Assembly: GCA_963742725.1 (NCBI GenBank) | Contig: CAVUMX010000003.1 | Coordinates: forward strand, 2,418,001 to 2,482,000 | Origin: CAVVAL01 sp963742725 | GTDB lineage: Bacteria > Actinomycetota > Actinomycetes > Mycobacteriales > Cryptosporangiaceae | DNA length: 64,000 nt | Direction: 5' to 3' | In this document: in pieces, positions 24,601-32,480 of the stretch | Position numbering within the stretch: position 1 is the stretch's first letter | How the letters are laid out: every line of letters starts with the position of its first letter | The notes under the pieces: model-generated | What the model saw: only the letters and a program-made list of their open reading frames with translations | Told to the model about the DNA's origin: nothing | Database searches by the model: none | Translations under genes and position numbers: made by a program

Positions 24601-26460
24601 ATGCCGGTCTCCGTCACCATGCCGCGCCTCGGCGAGAGCGTCTCCGAGGGAACCGTCACCCGCTGGCTGAAGAACGAAGGCGACACGGTGGAGGTCGACG
24701 AGCCGCTGCTCGAGGTCTCCACGGACAAGGTCGACACCGAGATCCCGTCGCCGGCGGCCGGCGTCCTCACCAAGATCGTCGTGGGTGAGGACGAGACGGT
24801 CGAGGTCGGCGCCGAACTCGCGGTGATCGACGGCGACGGGGGTGGCGCGGCTCCTGCCGCCGCCGAGCCGGCTGCTGCTCCGGCTGAGGCCCCCGCGGCC
24901 GAGCCGGCCGCCGCTGAGCCGGCCGCCGCTCCGGTGGCCGAGGCACCTGCGGAGGAACCCGCCGCTGCCCCGGCTCAGGCCGAGGCGCCGTCCGCTCCCC
25001 CGTCCGCCGATGGCGGTACGCCGGTGACCATGCCGGCGCTGGGGGAATCGGTCACCGAGGGCACCGTCACCCGCTGGCTGAAGCAGGTCGGCGACTCGGT
25101 CGCGGTGGACGAGCCCCTGCTGGAGGTCTCCACCGACAAGGTCGACACCGAGATCCCGTCGCCGGTCGCCGGCACGCTGCTCGCGATCTCCGTCCAGGAG
25201 GACGAGACCGTCGAGGTCGGCGGCCAGCTTGCGGTCATCGGCGGCGCGGACGCGGCGCCCGCGGCCGCGCCGCAGGCTCAGGCCCCGGCGCCCGCCGCTC
25301 CGGCTCCGGCTGCTGCACCGGCACCGGCACCGCAGGCGCCCGCACCGCAGGCTGCCGCACCGGTGGCACCGCCCGCACCGGCTCCCGCTCCTGCTGCGCC
25401 GCCCGCACCGGCTCCCGCTCCTGCTGCGCCGGCCGCCCAGGCTCCTGCTGCCGCTGCGCCGGCACAGCCCGCCGCCCCCGCACCGTCCGCGGCTCCGGTT
25501 CAGGCCGCCGCGACGGGTGCGGACGGGCAGGGCGCCTACGTGACCCCGCTCGTGCGCAAGCTCGCCGCCGAGAACGGCATCGACCTGGGCTCCGTTCGGG
25601 GCACCGGCGTCGGTGGCCGGGTCCGGAAGCAGGACATCCTCGCCGCTGCCGAGGCGGCGAAGTCCGCTGCCGCGGCAGCAGCCGCTTCGGCCGAGACCAA
25701 GCCGGCGCACGCGGCGGCCGTCGAGCCGTCGCCGCTGCGCGGCCGCACCGAGAAGCTGTCGCGGATGCGTCGGGTCATCGCCCGGCGGATGGTCGAGTCG
25801 CTCCAGACCGCCGCGCAGCTCACCACGGTCGTCGAGGTCGACATCACGAAGATCGCGCGGCTGCGCGAGCGGGCCAAGGAGGACTTCTTCGCCCGCAACG
25901 GCGTGAAGCTGTCGTACCTGCCGTTCCTCGTGGTGGCCGCCGTCGAGGCCCTGCGTGAGCACCCGAAGGTCAACTCCTCGATCGACATCGAGGAGGGCAC
26001 GGTCACCTACCACGACACCGAGAACCTCGGTATCGCGGTCGACACCGAGCGCGGCCTGATGGTGCCGGTGATCCACAACGCTGGCGACCTCAACCTGGGT
26101 GGCATCGCACGCAAGATCGCCGACCTCGCCGGCCGTACGCGGGACAACAAGCTCACCCCGGACGAGATCGCCGGCGGCACGTTCACGCTGACGAACACCG
26201 GCAGCCGTGGGGCGCTGTTCGACACGCCGATCATCAACCAGCCGCAGTCGGCGATCCTCGGCACCGGGACGGTCGTCAAGCGCGCGGTCGTCGTCGACGA
26301 CCCGGACCTGGGCGAGCTGATCCTGCCCCGCTCGATGATCTACCTGGCCCTGTCCTACGACCACCGGATCGTGGACGGCGCGGACGCGGCCCGCTTCCTC
26401 ACCACCATGAAGGAGCGGCTGGAGAACAGCGCATTCGAGGCGGACCTCGGGCTCGTCTGA
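24601..26460 (+). CDS. sucB: Dihydrolipoyl acyltransferase E2 (SucB/DlaT type)
   Basis: 619 aa. Core acyltransferase of a 2-oxoacid dehydrogenase complex. Two lipoyl domains (about 2-77 and 140-215, with lipoyl-lysines in EVSTDKVDTEIPS, Lys43 being the first), joined by long Ala/Pro linkers. A peripheral-subunit-binding domain (about 313-350, VTPLVRKLAAENGIDL) and the catalytic domain follow, with active-site His588 and Asp592 in DHRIVDG. In actinobacteria this protein serves the pyruvate dehydrogenase/2-oxoglutarate hybrid system (as DlaT, Rv2215). Its lipoyl groups depend on LipB/LipA encoded downstream. Confidence 0.95.
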   Translation: MPVSVTMPRLGESVSEGTVTRWLKNEGDTVEVDEPLLEVSTDKVDTEIPSPAAGVLTKIVVGEDETVEVGAELAVIDGDGGGAAPAAAEPAAAPAEAPAAEPAAAEPAAAPVAEAPAEEPAAAPAQAEAPSAPPSADGGTPVTMPALGESVTEGTVTRWLKQVGDSVAVDEPLLEVSTDKVDTEIPSPVAGTLLAISVQEDETVEVGGQLAVIGGADAAPAAAPQAQAPAPAAPAPAAAPAPAPQAPAPQAAAPVAPPAPAPAPAAPPAPAPAPAAPAAQAPAAAAPAQPAAPAPSAAPVQAAATGADGQGAYVTPLVRKLAAENGIDLGSVRGTGVGGRVRKQDILAAAEAAKSAAAAAAASAETKPAHAAAVEPSPLRGRTEKLSRMRRVIARRMVESLQTAAQLTTVVEVDITKIARLRERAKEDFFARNGVKLSYLPFLVVAAVEALREHPKVNSSIDIEEGTVTYHDTENLGIAVDTERGLMVPVIHNAGDLNLGGIARKIADLAGRTRDNKLTPDEIAGGTFTLTNTGSRGALFDTPIINQPQSAILGTGTVVKRAVVVDDPDLGELILPRSMIYLALSYDHRIVDGADAARFLTTMKERLENSAFEADLGLV

Positions 26461-26474
26461 GCGACGGACCTCGG

Positions 26475-26508
26475 ACGGGGCGGGCGCCGGATCTGGCGCC
26501 CGCCCCGT
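26475..26508 (+). terminator. Terminator of sucB
   Basis: A perfect 14-bp GC-rich inverted repeat (26475-26488 with 26495-26508) with a 6-nt loop, 14 nt after the sucB stop. The right arm runs into the 24-bp tandem repeat. Confidence 0.8.
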
Positions 26509-26620
26509 TCGCATGTGGCGCGGGCCCTTCGTCCGCATCTGGCGCGGGTGCAGCGTTCGTATGTGGCGCGGGCGCGGCGTTCGCGCCTGGCGCAGGCACC
26601 GCGTTCGCATCTGGCGCGGG
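26501..26620. repeat. 24-bp tandem repeat, five units
   Basis: Five contiguous units of exactly 24 bp, each ending in TGGCGC(G/A)GG and most containing GTTCGCAT(C/G)TGG. They lie between the sucB terminator and the TIGR01777 gene. As 24 is a multiple of three, they form an in-frame upstream extension of that gene encoding eight-residue repeats, but no start codon with a ribosome site supports its translation. Confidence 0.85.
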
Positions 26621-26664
26621 CGGCCCGATCGGCAGGGCGTGCGGTGGTGCGCAAAGATCGGGTC

Positions 26665-27561
26665 ATGAAGATCGTCGTCTCCGCCGCATCCGGGTTCATC
26701 GGCAGGGCGCTGGTGCCCGCGCTGCGATCCGACGGGCACGAGGTGATCAAACTCGTCCGGCGCGAGGTACGGGCGCCGGACGAGGTGCGATGGAACCCCG
26801 CCCGCCACGAGCTTGATCCGGCCACGCTGTCCGACGTGGACGCCGTGGTGCACCTGTCCGGTGCGGGGGTGGGCGCGCGCCGCTGGTCCAAGTCCTACAA
26901 GCGGACGATCCTCGCCAGCCGGGTCGACTCCACGGAGACGATCGCCGCCGCCCTGGCCGCGGCGACACCACGGCCGCGGGTGCTGCTCTCCTCGTCCGGG
27001 ATCAACTTCTACGGCGATACCGGCACGGCAACGGTCGACGAATCGACGCCCGCAGGGGCCGGTTTCCTCGCCGACGTGTGCGTCCGGTGGGAAGCGGCGA
27101 CGCGGGAAGCCGCCGCGGCCGGTGTCCGGGTGGTCCATCTGCGGACGAGCCCGGTGCTCGCCAAGCGCGGCGGGCTGCTCGGCAAGGTCTCCCTGCTGTT
27201 CAAGGTCGGACTGGGCGGGCGGCTGGGGTCGGGGCGCCAGTACATGCCGTGGATCTCGCTCCGGGACTTCCTGGACGCGGTCCGGTTCCTGCTCGCCGCC
27301 GACCAGGTACGCGGGCCGGTCAACCTCACCGCGCCGGAGCCCGTCACCAACGCCGAGTTCACGCGCGGACTGGCCGCGATCCTGCACCGGCCGGCGGTAC
27401 TCCCCGTGCCGGCGTTCGCCCTGCGGATCGCCACCGGTGACTTCGCCGACGAGGCCGTGCTCGGCGGCGTCCGGGCGCTGCCGGCGGTACTGCTGGAGCA
27501 CGGCTATCACTTCCACGACCAGGACCTCCAGTCGGCACTGCGATGGGCATTCGGACGGTGA
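26665..27561 (+). CDS. TIGR01777 family NAD(P)-dependent epimerase-like protein
   Basis: 298 aa. SDR-fold protein with the nucleotide motif ASGFIGRALVPAL and family stretches VVHLSGAGVGARRW, RVLLSSSGINFYGD, FLADVCVRWEAATREA, MPWISLRDFLDA and LEHGYHFHDQDLQSALRWAF (C-terminal DUF1731). ATG 26665 is chosen over the longer frame that includes the 24-bp repeats, because homologues start at this point. Counterpart of Rv2216. Bacterial members are related to SulA-type division-inhibitor annotations, but the substrate is unknown. Confidence 0.88.
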   Translation: MKIVVSAASGFIGRALVPALRSDGHEVIKLVRREVRAPDEVRWNPARHELDPATLSDVDAVVHLSGAGVGARRWSKSYKRTILASRVDSTETIAAALAAATPRPRVLLSSSGINFYGDTGTATVDESTPAGAGFLADVCVRWEAATREAAAAGVRVVHLRTSPVLAKRGGLLGKVSLLFKVGLGGRLGSGRQYMPWISLRDFLDAVRFLLAADQVRGPVNLTAPEPVTNAEFTRGLAAILHRPAVLPVPAFALRIATGDFADEAVLGGVRALPAVLLEHGYHFHDQDLQSALRWAFGR

Positions 27562-27604
27562 GGCCGCGGCGGCCGGGTCGGACCTGAGCGCGGCGGGCGA
27601 TGGC

Positions 27605-29236
27605 TCAGGGTGGTTCGCTGAGGTCCCTGATCTGCCAGCCCGTCGCGGTCCGTTCCAGGTCGACCAGGACCACACGTTCGGCGCGTGCGGGGACGGTGCG
27701 CAGGGTGGCGCCTGCCGCGTTCACGATCCGGTAGGCCGGCATCCGGTCCGTCATCTCGACGCGGACGTGGGTGTCGCCCATGGTGACCACCCGCACACGC
27801 CGGATGTCGTGCCGGACACCGGACGCCGTCGCCTTGGCCTCCCGCAGTACCTGGATCGACTGCTGATCGGCGGCGAGCGGCAGCGCGTCGGGCACGTAGA
27901 CCTCGTCGAGCAGCCTGGGCTCGGCCGTGGCGAATGCCGACTCCCGGTGTGCGTCCAGCGTGCCGAGGATCAGCCGCCATTCCCCGTCCACAGACGTCGT
28001 CGCACTCGCCCCGTTGCTCGGCGACCCGTCGGCGAACCAGGCCACGCCCGCAACCGTGGTCAACACCGCGACAGCAGCGATCACCGCCACCCAGCGAGCC
28101 GCCGCGCGGGCCGGCCGCGACGCCGGTGGCGGCACACCCGGCAACCGCCGCCGTGTCAGTGCGGACCGCCCGAAGCGTGATCGCCACGACCGTGCCGGCA
28201 CGGTCACGAGCGGCCTGGGCCGCCGTGGCACCCGCCGAGTGACAGCGCCCGGCACGGTCAGCACCCCGTCATCAGCCAGGAACAGCCCGTCCCCCGGCCA
28301 GTCACCATCAGCCGCCCCGCCGCCGGCCGGCACACCCGCGCCGGCAGCACGACCGCCCGCCAGTTCGGCGTCGACCAGCTCGGCGCCGATCAGCCCACCG
28401 CCACCAGCCAGGCCGCCGCACGCTGCTGGTACATCCGCAGGATCGGCATCGGGCCGCACATCCAGCACGGATTCGGACGGGCTCGTATCCCGGATGCGGG
28501 CGCTGAACGAGGCGACGTCCGGGCGGCGCGCCGGGTCCGGATCAAGTGCCTTGCAGATCGCAAGGACCAGCGCCAGCGGCACACCCAGCAGCTGCGCGTG
28601 GTCGGCCCAGCGTTCCAGGGCGTCCGGCGCCTCGCCGACCGGCTGTCCCGTGAGGGCGTGGGCCGCCACGGCCGCCAGGGAGTACACGTCGGACGCCGCT
28701 GTCGGCGCGGCGCCGGCGAGCACCGCCGGATCGACGTACCCCGACGTGCCGTGTGCCTGGGCGGCGCCGTCACCAGCCAGGCGCGCGGTCCCGAGATCGG
28801 CGAGCAGCGGACGGCCGTCCGCGTTGAGAAGGACGTTGCCCGGTGACACGTCGCCATGCACCAGGCCGGCCGCGTGGGCCGCGCCCAGAGCCTTCGCGAC
28901 CGGCGTGACGAGCCCGACCACCTGCCCCGACCGCAGACGGCCGCGCTGCGTCAGAAGCTGGGCCAGGCTTCCGCCCGGCGCCAGGTCGAGGACGAGCACC
29001 AGCCCGTCCGACGAGCCGAGGACGCCCCGCAGCCGCACCACGTTCGGATGCTGGAACGCCGCCAGCAGAGCCGCCTCCGACCGCAGCTGCTCCCGGTCGG
29101 GCTCGGCGCCGCCCGGCCGCAGCCGCTTCAGCGCTACCGGCTCGCCTGTGGCTTCGTCGCGCCCGGCCCACACCTCGCCGGTCGCGCCACCGCCGAGCCG
29201 CCGCTCCACTCTGTATCCCGGCACGTTCCACGTCAT
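27605..29236 (-). CDS. Membrane Ser/Thr protein kinase (PASTA-less, HGD-type)
   Basis: 543 aa. Hanks-type kinase domain about 5-250: glycine loop GGGATGEV, ATP-binding Lys37 (VALKRL), catalytic loop HGDVSPGN (127-134) with Gly replacing the usual Arg of HRD, and metal-binding DLG (147-149) instead of DFG. A Pro/Ala/Gly-rich linker leads to one membrane helix (about 389-407) and an extracellular domain of about 135 residues without PASTA repeats. The HGD form implies no activation-loop phosphorylation of the RD type. Targets unknown. Confidence 0.88.
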   Translation of the reverse strand: MTWNVPGYRVERRLGGGATGEVWAGRDEATGEPVALKRLRPGGAEPDREQLRSEAALLAAFQHPNVVRLRGVLGSSDGLVLVLDLAPGGSLAQLLTQRGRLRSGQVVGLVTPVAKALGAAHAAGLVHGDVSPGNVLLNADGRPLLADLGTARLAGDGAAQAHGTSGYVDPAVLAGAAPTAASDVYSLAAVAAHALTGQPVGEAPDALERWADHAQLLGVPLALVLAICKALDPDPARRPDVASFSARIRDTSPSESVLDVRPDADPADVPAACGGLAGGGGLIGAELVDAELAGGRAAGAGVPAGGGAADGDWPGDGLFLADDGVLTVPGAVTRRVPRRPRPLVTVPARSWRSRFGRSALTRRRLPGVPPPASRPARAAARWVAVIAAVAVLTTVAGVAWFADGSPSNGASATTSVDGEWRLILGTLDAHRESAFATAEPRLLDEVYVPDALPLAADQQSIQVLREAKATASGVRHDIRRVRVVTMGDTHVRVEMTDRMPAYRIVNAAGATLRTVPARAERVVLVDLERTATGWQIRDLSEPP

Positions 29237-29276
29237 GGCTAGGACGGTAGCGGTTTTCCTTCAAACAGCTCCGGAG

Positions 29277-29303
29277 TCATCCACAGGCGATTGTTTATCC
29301 ACA
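29277..29303. promoter_or_regulatory. Pair of DnaA-box-like 9-mers between kinase and peptidase E
   Basis: TCATCCACA (29277-29285) and TTATCCACA (29295-29303, exact consensus), same orientation, 18 bp apart, between two divergent starts. Compare the pair at 20120-20147. Confidence 0.45.
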
Positions 29304-29356
29304 AGCGAGCGCATCCGCCGTGCGGCGGCTGGCCGCCGTGTAGGAGGATCTTCCGC

Positions 29357-30091
29357 ATGACGACCCCCACGATCCTCGCCACGTCGGGTGGCTTCCGCTA
29401 CGGCCGCCGGACCGACCTGGAGTTCGCGCCGCTGGTGAACTACGCGCTGGATCTGTCCGGTGCGCACGGTCGGCGTCCCAAGCTGTGCCACCTCGGCACC
29501 GCCATCGGCGACCAGCGCTGGTTCAACGCGCGCGTGCACGAGGCGGGGGTCGTGGCGGGGGTCGAGGTCACGAACCTCAACCTGTTCCCGATGCCGAGCG
29601 TCGACGACATGCTCGGTCACCTGCTCGACCAGGACGTCGTGTGGGTGAACGGCGGCAGCGTGGCGAACCTCCTCGCCGTCTGGCGCGTGCACGGGCTGGA
29701 CGAGATATTCCGGCAGGTCTGGGAGGCCGGCGTCGTGCTCGGCGGCGTGTCGGCCGGTTCGATCTGCTGGCACGTGGGCGGCACCACCGACTCGTTCGGC
29801 CCCGATCTGCAGCCGATCACGAACGGCCTCGCGCTGCTGCCGTACTCCAACGGCGTGCACTATGACTCGGAGAATCAGCGGCGTCCGCTGTTCCAGAAGC
29901 TCGTGGCGGACGGCACCCTGCCCCCCGGCTACGCGACGGACGATGGCGTCGGCCTGCTCTACCGCGGCACCGAGATGGTCGAGGCCGTCACCGAAGCGGA
30001 CGGCAAGGGCGCGTACTTCGTCGGGCGCGGCACCGACGGTCAGCCCGAGGAGACAAGGATCGAGCCGAGAGTCCTGCCCGGGGCGCGGTGA
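29357..30091 (+). CDS. Peptidase E (S51 family)
   Basis: 244 aa. Serine dipeptidase family with a class-I-glutamine-amidotransferase-like fold; the nucleophile is in GGVSAGSICW, preceded by VVWVNGGSVANLL. The His of HYDSENQRRPLF fits the triad region. ATG 29357 with GGAGG 9 nt upstream. By family, members split Asp-X dipeptides or related substrates. Here specificity is not visible. Confidence 0.85.
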   Translation: MTTPTILATSGGFRYGRRTDLEFAPLVNYALDLSGAHGRRPKLCHLGTAIGDQRWFNARVHEAGVVAGVEVTNLNLFPMPSVDDMLGHLLDQDVVWVNGGSVANLLAVWRVHGLDEIFRQVWEAGVVLGGVSAGSICWHVGGTTDSFGPDLQPITNGLALLPYSNGVHYDSENQRRPLFQKLVADGTLPPGYATDDGVGLLYRGTEMVEAVTEADGKGAYFVGRGTDGQPEETRIEPRVLPGAR

Positions 30092-30180
30092 CGACCGGAC
30101 CGCGCCGAGCAGTACACATGTGATGGGATCAGGCCGACCTGCCCACTGACCCGGGCGACGGCTCGGAGTACGGAGGCGCG

Positions 30181-31005
30181 ATGTCGCTGGCAGATCTCGC
30201 CGCGGATCCCGGTACAGCCCCGGCCGACCTGGTCGCGGCGATCGTGGCGGTGCCGCCCGGGGAGCACGGCGTGCTCAGTCACGTCCTCGCGCTCGCGACG
30301 CATCCCACGGCGGATGTGCGCGCCGCCGCGGTCAGCACGCTGCCGTTGCTGGTCGGGGCGGAACCGCCGGGCGAGGTGGTCGACGCGATCCTGCATCTCA
30401 CGTGCGACGCCGACGACAACGTCCGCTTCTGGGCCTGTTGGGCTCTTGATCCCGAGATCTTCGGGGCCGAGGCGGACAGGCTCCGTGACGCGTTCGCCGC
30501 CCGGCTCGACGACCCGGTCGACGACGTTCGGTGCGAGGCCCTGTACTGGCTCGCCTACCTGCGCGACCGGCGCGCGCTGCCGCTGATCAAAGCGGCGTTG
30601 GGCGGGCGCCGTCCGCTGGCGCGCGAGGTCGACGCGGCGGGTGCCTACGGCGATCCCGCGCTCTATCCGCTGGTCTACGCCCACCGGGGAACCGCCCATC
30701 CGGAGCGGCTGGAGGCGGTGCGGCTGGCGCGAAGACTGCTCTCACCGGACGGTGTGGGCGACGACCTTCTCAGCGCGCTCGCCGATTCCTGCCGGCGCCG
30801 CACCCTCGTCAACGAGGATCTCCCCGAACACGCGCCCTGGTGGCAGCTCGCCAACGAGCTCACGAGCGTCGCGGCGTACCGGGCACCAGAGATTGCCACC
30901 GGCGTCGCCGCCCTGCTCACCGACGACGACGGGGCGCGTGCCCTGCTCCGCGACGACACCAGCCTCGGCCGGCTCGCCCGCAAGCACGGCTGGTCGCCGC
31001 GCTAG
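30181..31005 (+). CDS. HEAT-repeat-like protein
   Basis: 274 aa, all-helical with recurring units such as HPTADVRAAAVSTLPLL, DDNVRFWACWAL and DPVDDVRCEALYWLAYLRDRRALPLIKAAL, characteristic of HEAT/PBS-lyase repeats. No catalytic domain, so a protein-interaction role is likely. It starts at ATG 30181 following CGGAGG, and its TAG overlaps the stop of the convergent membrane protein gene by 4 nt. Confidence 0.75.
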   Translation: MSLADLAADPGTAPADLVAAIVAVPPGEHGVLSHVLALATHPTADVRAAAVSTLPLLVGAEPPGEVVDAILHLTCDADDNVRFWACWALDPEIFGAEADRLRDAFAARLDDPVDDVRCEALYWLAYLRDRRALPLIKAALGGRRPLAREVDAAGAYGDPALYPLVYAHRGTAHPERLEAVRLARRLLSPDGVGDDLLSALADSCRRRTLVNEDLPEHAPWWQLANELTSVAAYRAPEIATGVAALLTDDDGARALLRDDTSLGRLARKHGWSPR

Positions 31006-31451
31006 AAGGTGCGGGCCGCCACACCGAGGACGGTCGCTCCACCCACGATCGTCAACAGCAGCCAGCCGACCCGCCGGAACGCCGCCTGGTGCGCCGGCAC
31101 CTCGGCCGGCAACGCGAAGACCCGCCGAGGCCACATGCGCCACGACACGTACCAGAAGACCACGCTGGCGACCACGAGCAGCGCCACCTTGACGCCCACG
31201 ACCACCCACCACCAGAGCGGACGGTCGTCGCGCAGCACGACCAGCGCCGCCCCCGTCACCGCGAGCGCCCCGATCACCCCGACGACCTTCCACCGCGCAC
31301 CCGCCGCCACGAACGTCGCCGGCTCCTCGGCGGCCGTCGGCGAACCGAAGTACGCCAACAGTTTCGGCTGGACGACGCCGATGCTGTACGCCATCGCGCC
31401 CAGCCAGATCGCCGCGAGCAAGAGGTGGCCGGCTGCGGTCACGAAGGTCAT
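31002..31451 (-). CDS. Four-helix membrane protein (CopD/DUF2269-like topology)
   Basis: 149 aa with four predicted membrane helices. The N-terminal His in GHLLLAAIWLGAMAYS and the helix spacing resemble copper-resistance D-type or DUF2269-like membrane proteins, but the match is only topological. ATG 31451 is used; the longer frame runs into lipB's promoter. It is divergent from lipB (62 bp). Confidence 0.6.
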   Translation of the reverse strand: MTFVTAAGHLLLAAIWLGAMAYSIGVVQPKLLAYFGSPTAAEEPATFVAAGARWKVVGVIGALAVTGAALVVLRDDRPLWWWVVVGVKVALLVVASVVFWYVSWRMWPRRVFALPAEVPAHQAAFRRVGWLLLTIVGGATVLGVAARTF

Positions 31452-31512
31452 GCGAACAGTCTGGCCCGCGGCCCCGCCTCGGGCCGCGAGAATCGCGGCG
31501 TAGGCTCGGAGG

Positions 31513-32157
31513 GTGACCCAGACCGCCGCCAGCAGCCTGACCGTCGTCCGCAACGGGCTCGTCGACTACCGCACAGCGTGGGACGAGCAGAAGCGCCTGC
31601 ACGCCGCCCGCGTCGCCGACACCGGTCCGGACACCGTCCTGCTGCTCGAACACCCGAGCGTCTACACCGCGGGACGCCGTACCGAGATCTGGGAACGCCC
31701 GTACGACGGTGCCCCCGTCGTCGACGTCGACCGCGGCGGCAAGATCACCTGGCACGGACCGGGCCAGCTCGTCGGCTACCCGATCGTGCGCCTGCCGCAA
31801 CCCATCGACGTCGTCGCCCACGTCCGGCGTATCGAGGACATGCTGATCGCCGTCTGCGCCGACCTGGGCCTCGCGACCGAACGCGTCGACGGCCGCAGCG
31901 GCGTCTGGGTCCGCGCGGACGACAAGGGGCCGGACCGCAAGATCGCCGCCATCGGCGTCCGCGTCAGCTACCGGTGCACCATGCACGGCTTCGCCCTCAA
32001 CTGCGATCCCGACATGACCGCGTTCGACCGCATCGTGCCGTGCGGCATCAGCGACGCCGGCGTCACGTCACTCACCCGCGAACTCGGCCGCCAGGTCACG
32101 GTCGCGGATGTCATCGACCTGGTCGAGGCCCGCCTCCCCGAGATCGTCGCCAGCTGA
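31513..32157 (+). CDS. lipB: Octanoyl transferase LipB
   Basis: 214 aa. Transfers octanoyl from acyl carrier protein to lipoyl domains, feeding LipA. Family hallmarks: LLLEHPSVYTAGRR, RGGKITWHGPGQLVGYPI, Lys143 in RKIAAIGVRV and catalytic Cys177 in IVPCGISDAGVTSL. Start GTG 31513. In M. tuberculosis lipA follows directly; here about 5 kb of other genes separate them. Confidence 0.96.
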   Translation: MTQTAASSLTVVRNGLVDYRTAWDEQKRLHAARVADTGPDTVLLLEHPSVYTAGRRTEIWERPYDGAPVVDVDRGGKITWHGPGQLVGYPIVRLPQPIDVVAHVRRIEDMLIAVCADLGLATERVDGRSGVWVRADDKGPDRKIAAIGVRVSYRCTMHGFALNCDPDMTAFDRIVPCGISDAGVTSLTRELGRQVTVADVIDLVEARLPEIVAS

Positions 32158-32480
32158 CCGGCTCCTAGCCGGACGGCCGGTGCGCCCGGTGTTACGGCGC
32201 ACAACCCGCGCGTCGCGTTGAATGATGCGGCGGTTCACCCGCGCGCGTTGCCCTACACGAACCGACGATCCACCCACGCGCGTCGCACTGCGTGAGGCGG
32301 CGATCGGCCCGCGGGACGCACGACACGAACCGGCCATCCACCCGCGCGCGTTGTGCGGCGAAGCCCTCTGCGCGTGTCACGGTGCGCGACGCGGCGATTC
32401 CGGGGCGGCGGTCCTGTTGTGCGTGGGGCAGAATCCCCGGGTACGGTTCACGGACAGCTCGATCCAGAACGGAGAAATTG
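32158..32480. other. Intergenic region with degenerate 68-bp tandem repeats
   Basis: Two 68-bp units (32205-32272 and 32273-32340), each made of two related 33-35-bp halves beginning CCC(G/A)CGCG, plus a partial third (32341 to about 32373). The second halves share CACGAACCG-(N)4-ATCCA. No gene is convincing here. The ribosome site of the following gene (GGAG at 32471) closes the region. Confidence 0.7.

Noticed and set aside
23131..27675. Very long minus-strand open frame (about 1500 codons) opposite lpdA, sucB and TIGR01777 gene
   Set aside because: It is a GC-rich shadow of well-recognised genes; its translation is Arg/His/Gly-biased without any domain.
32205..32373. CRISPR array
   Set aside because: The 33-35-bp halves are degenerate and adjacent, with no unique spacers and no cas genes.
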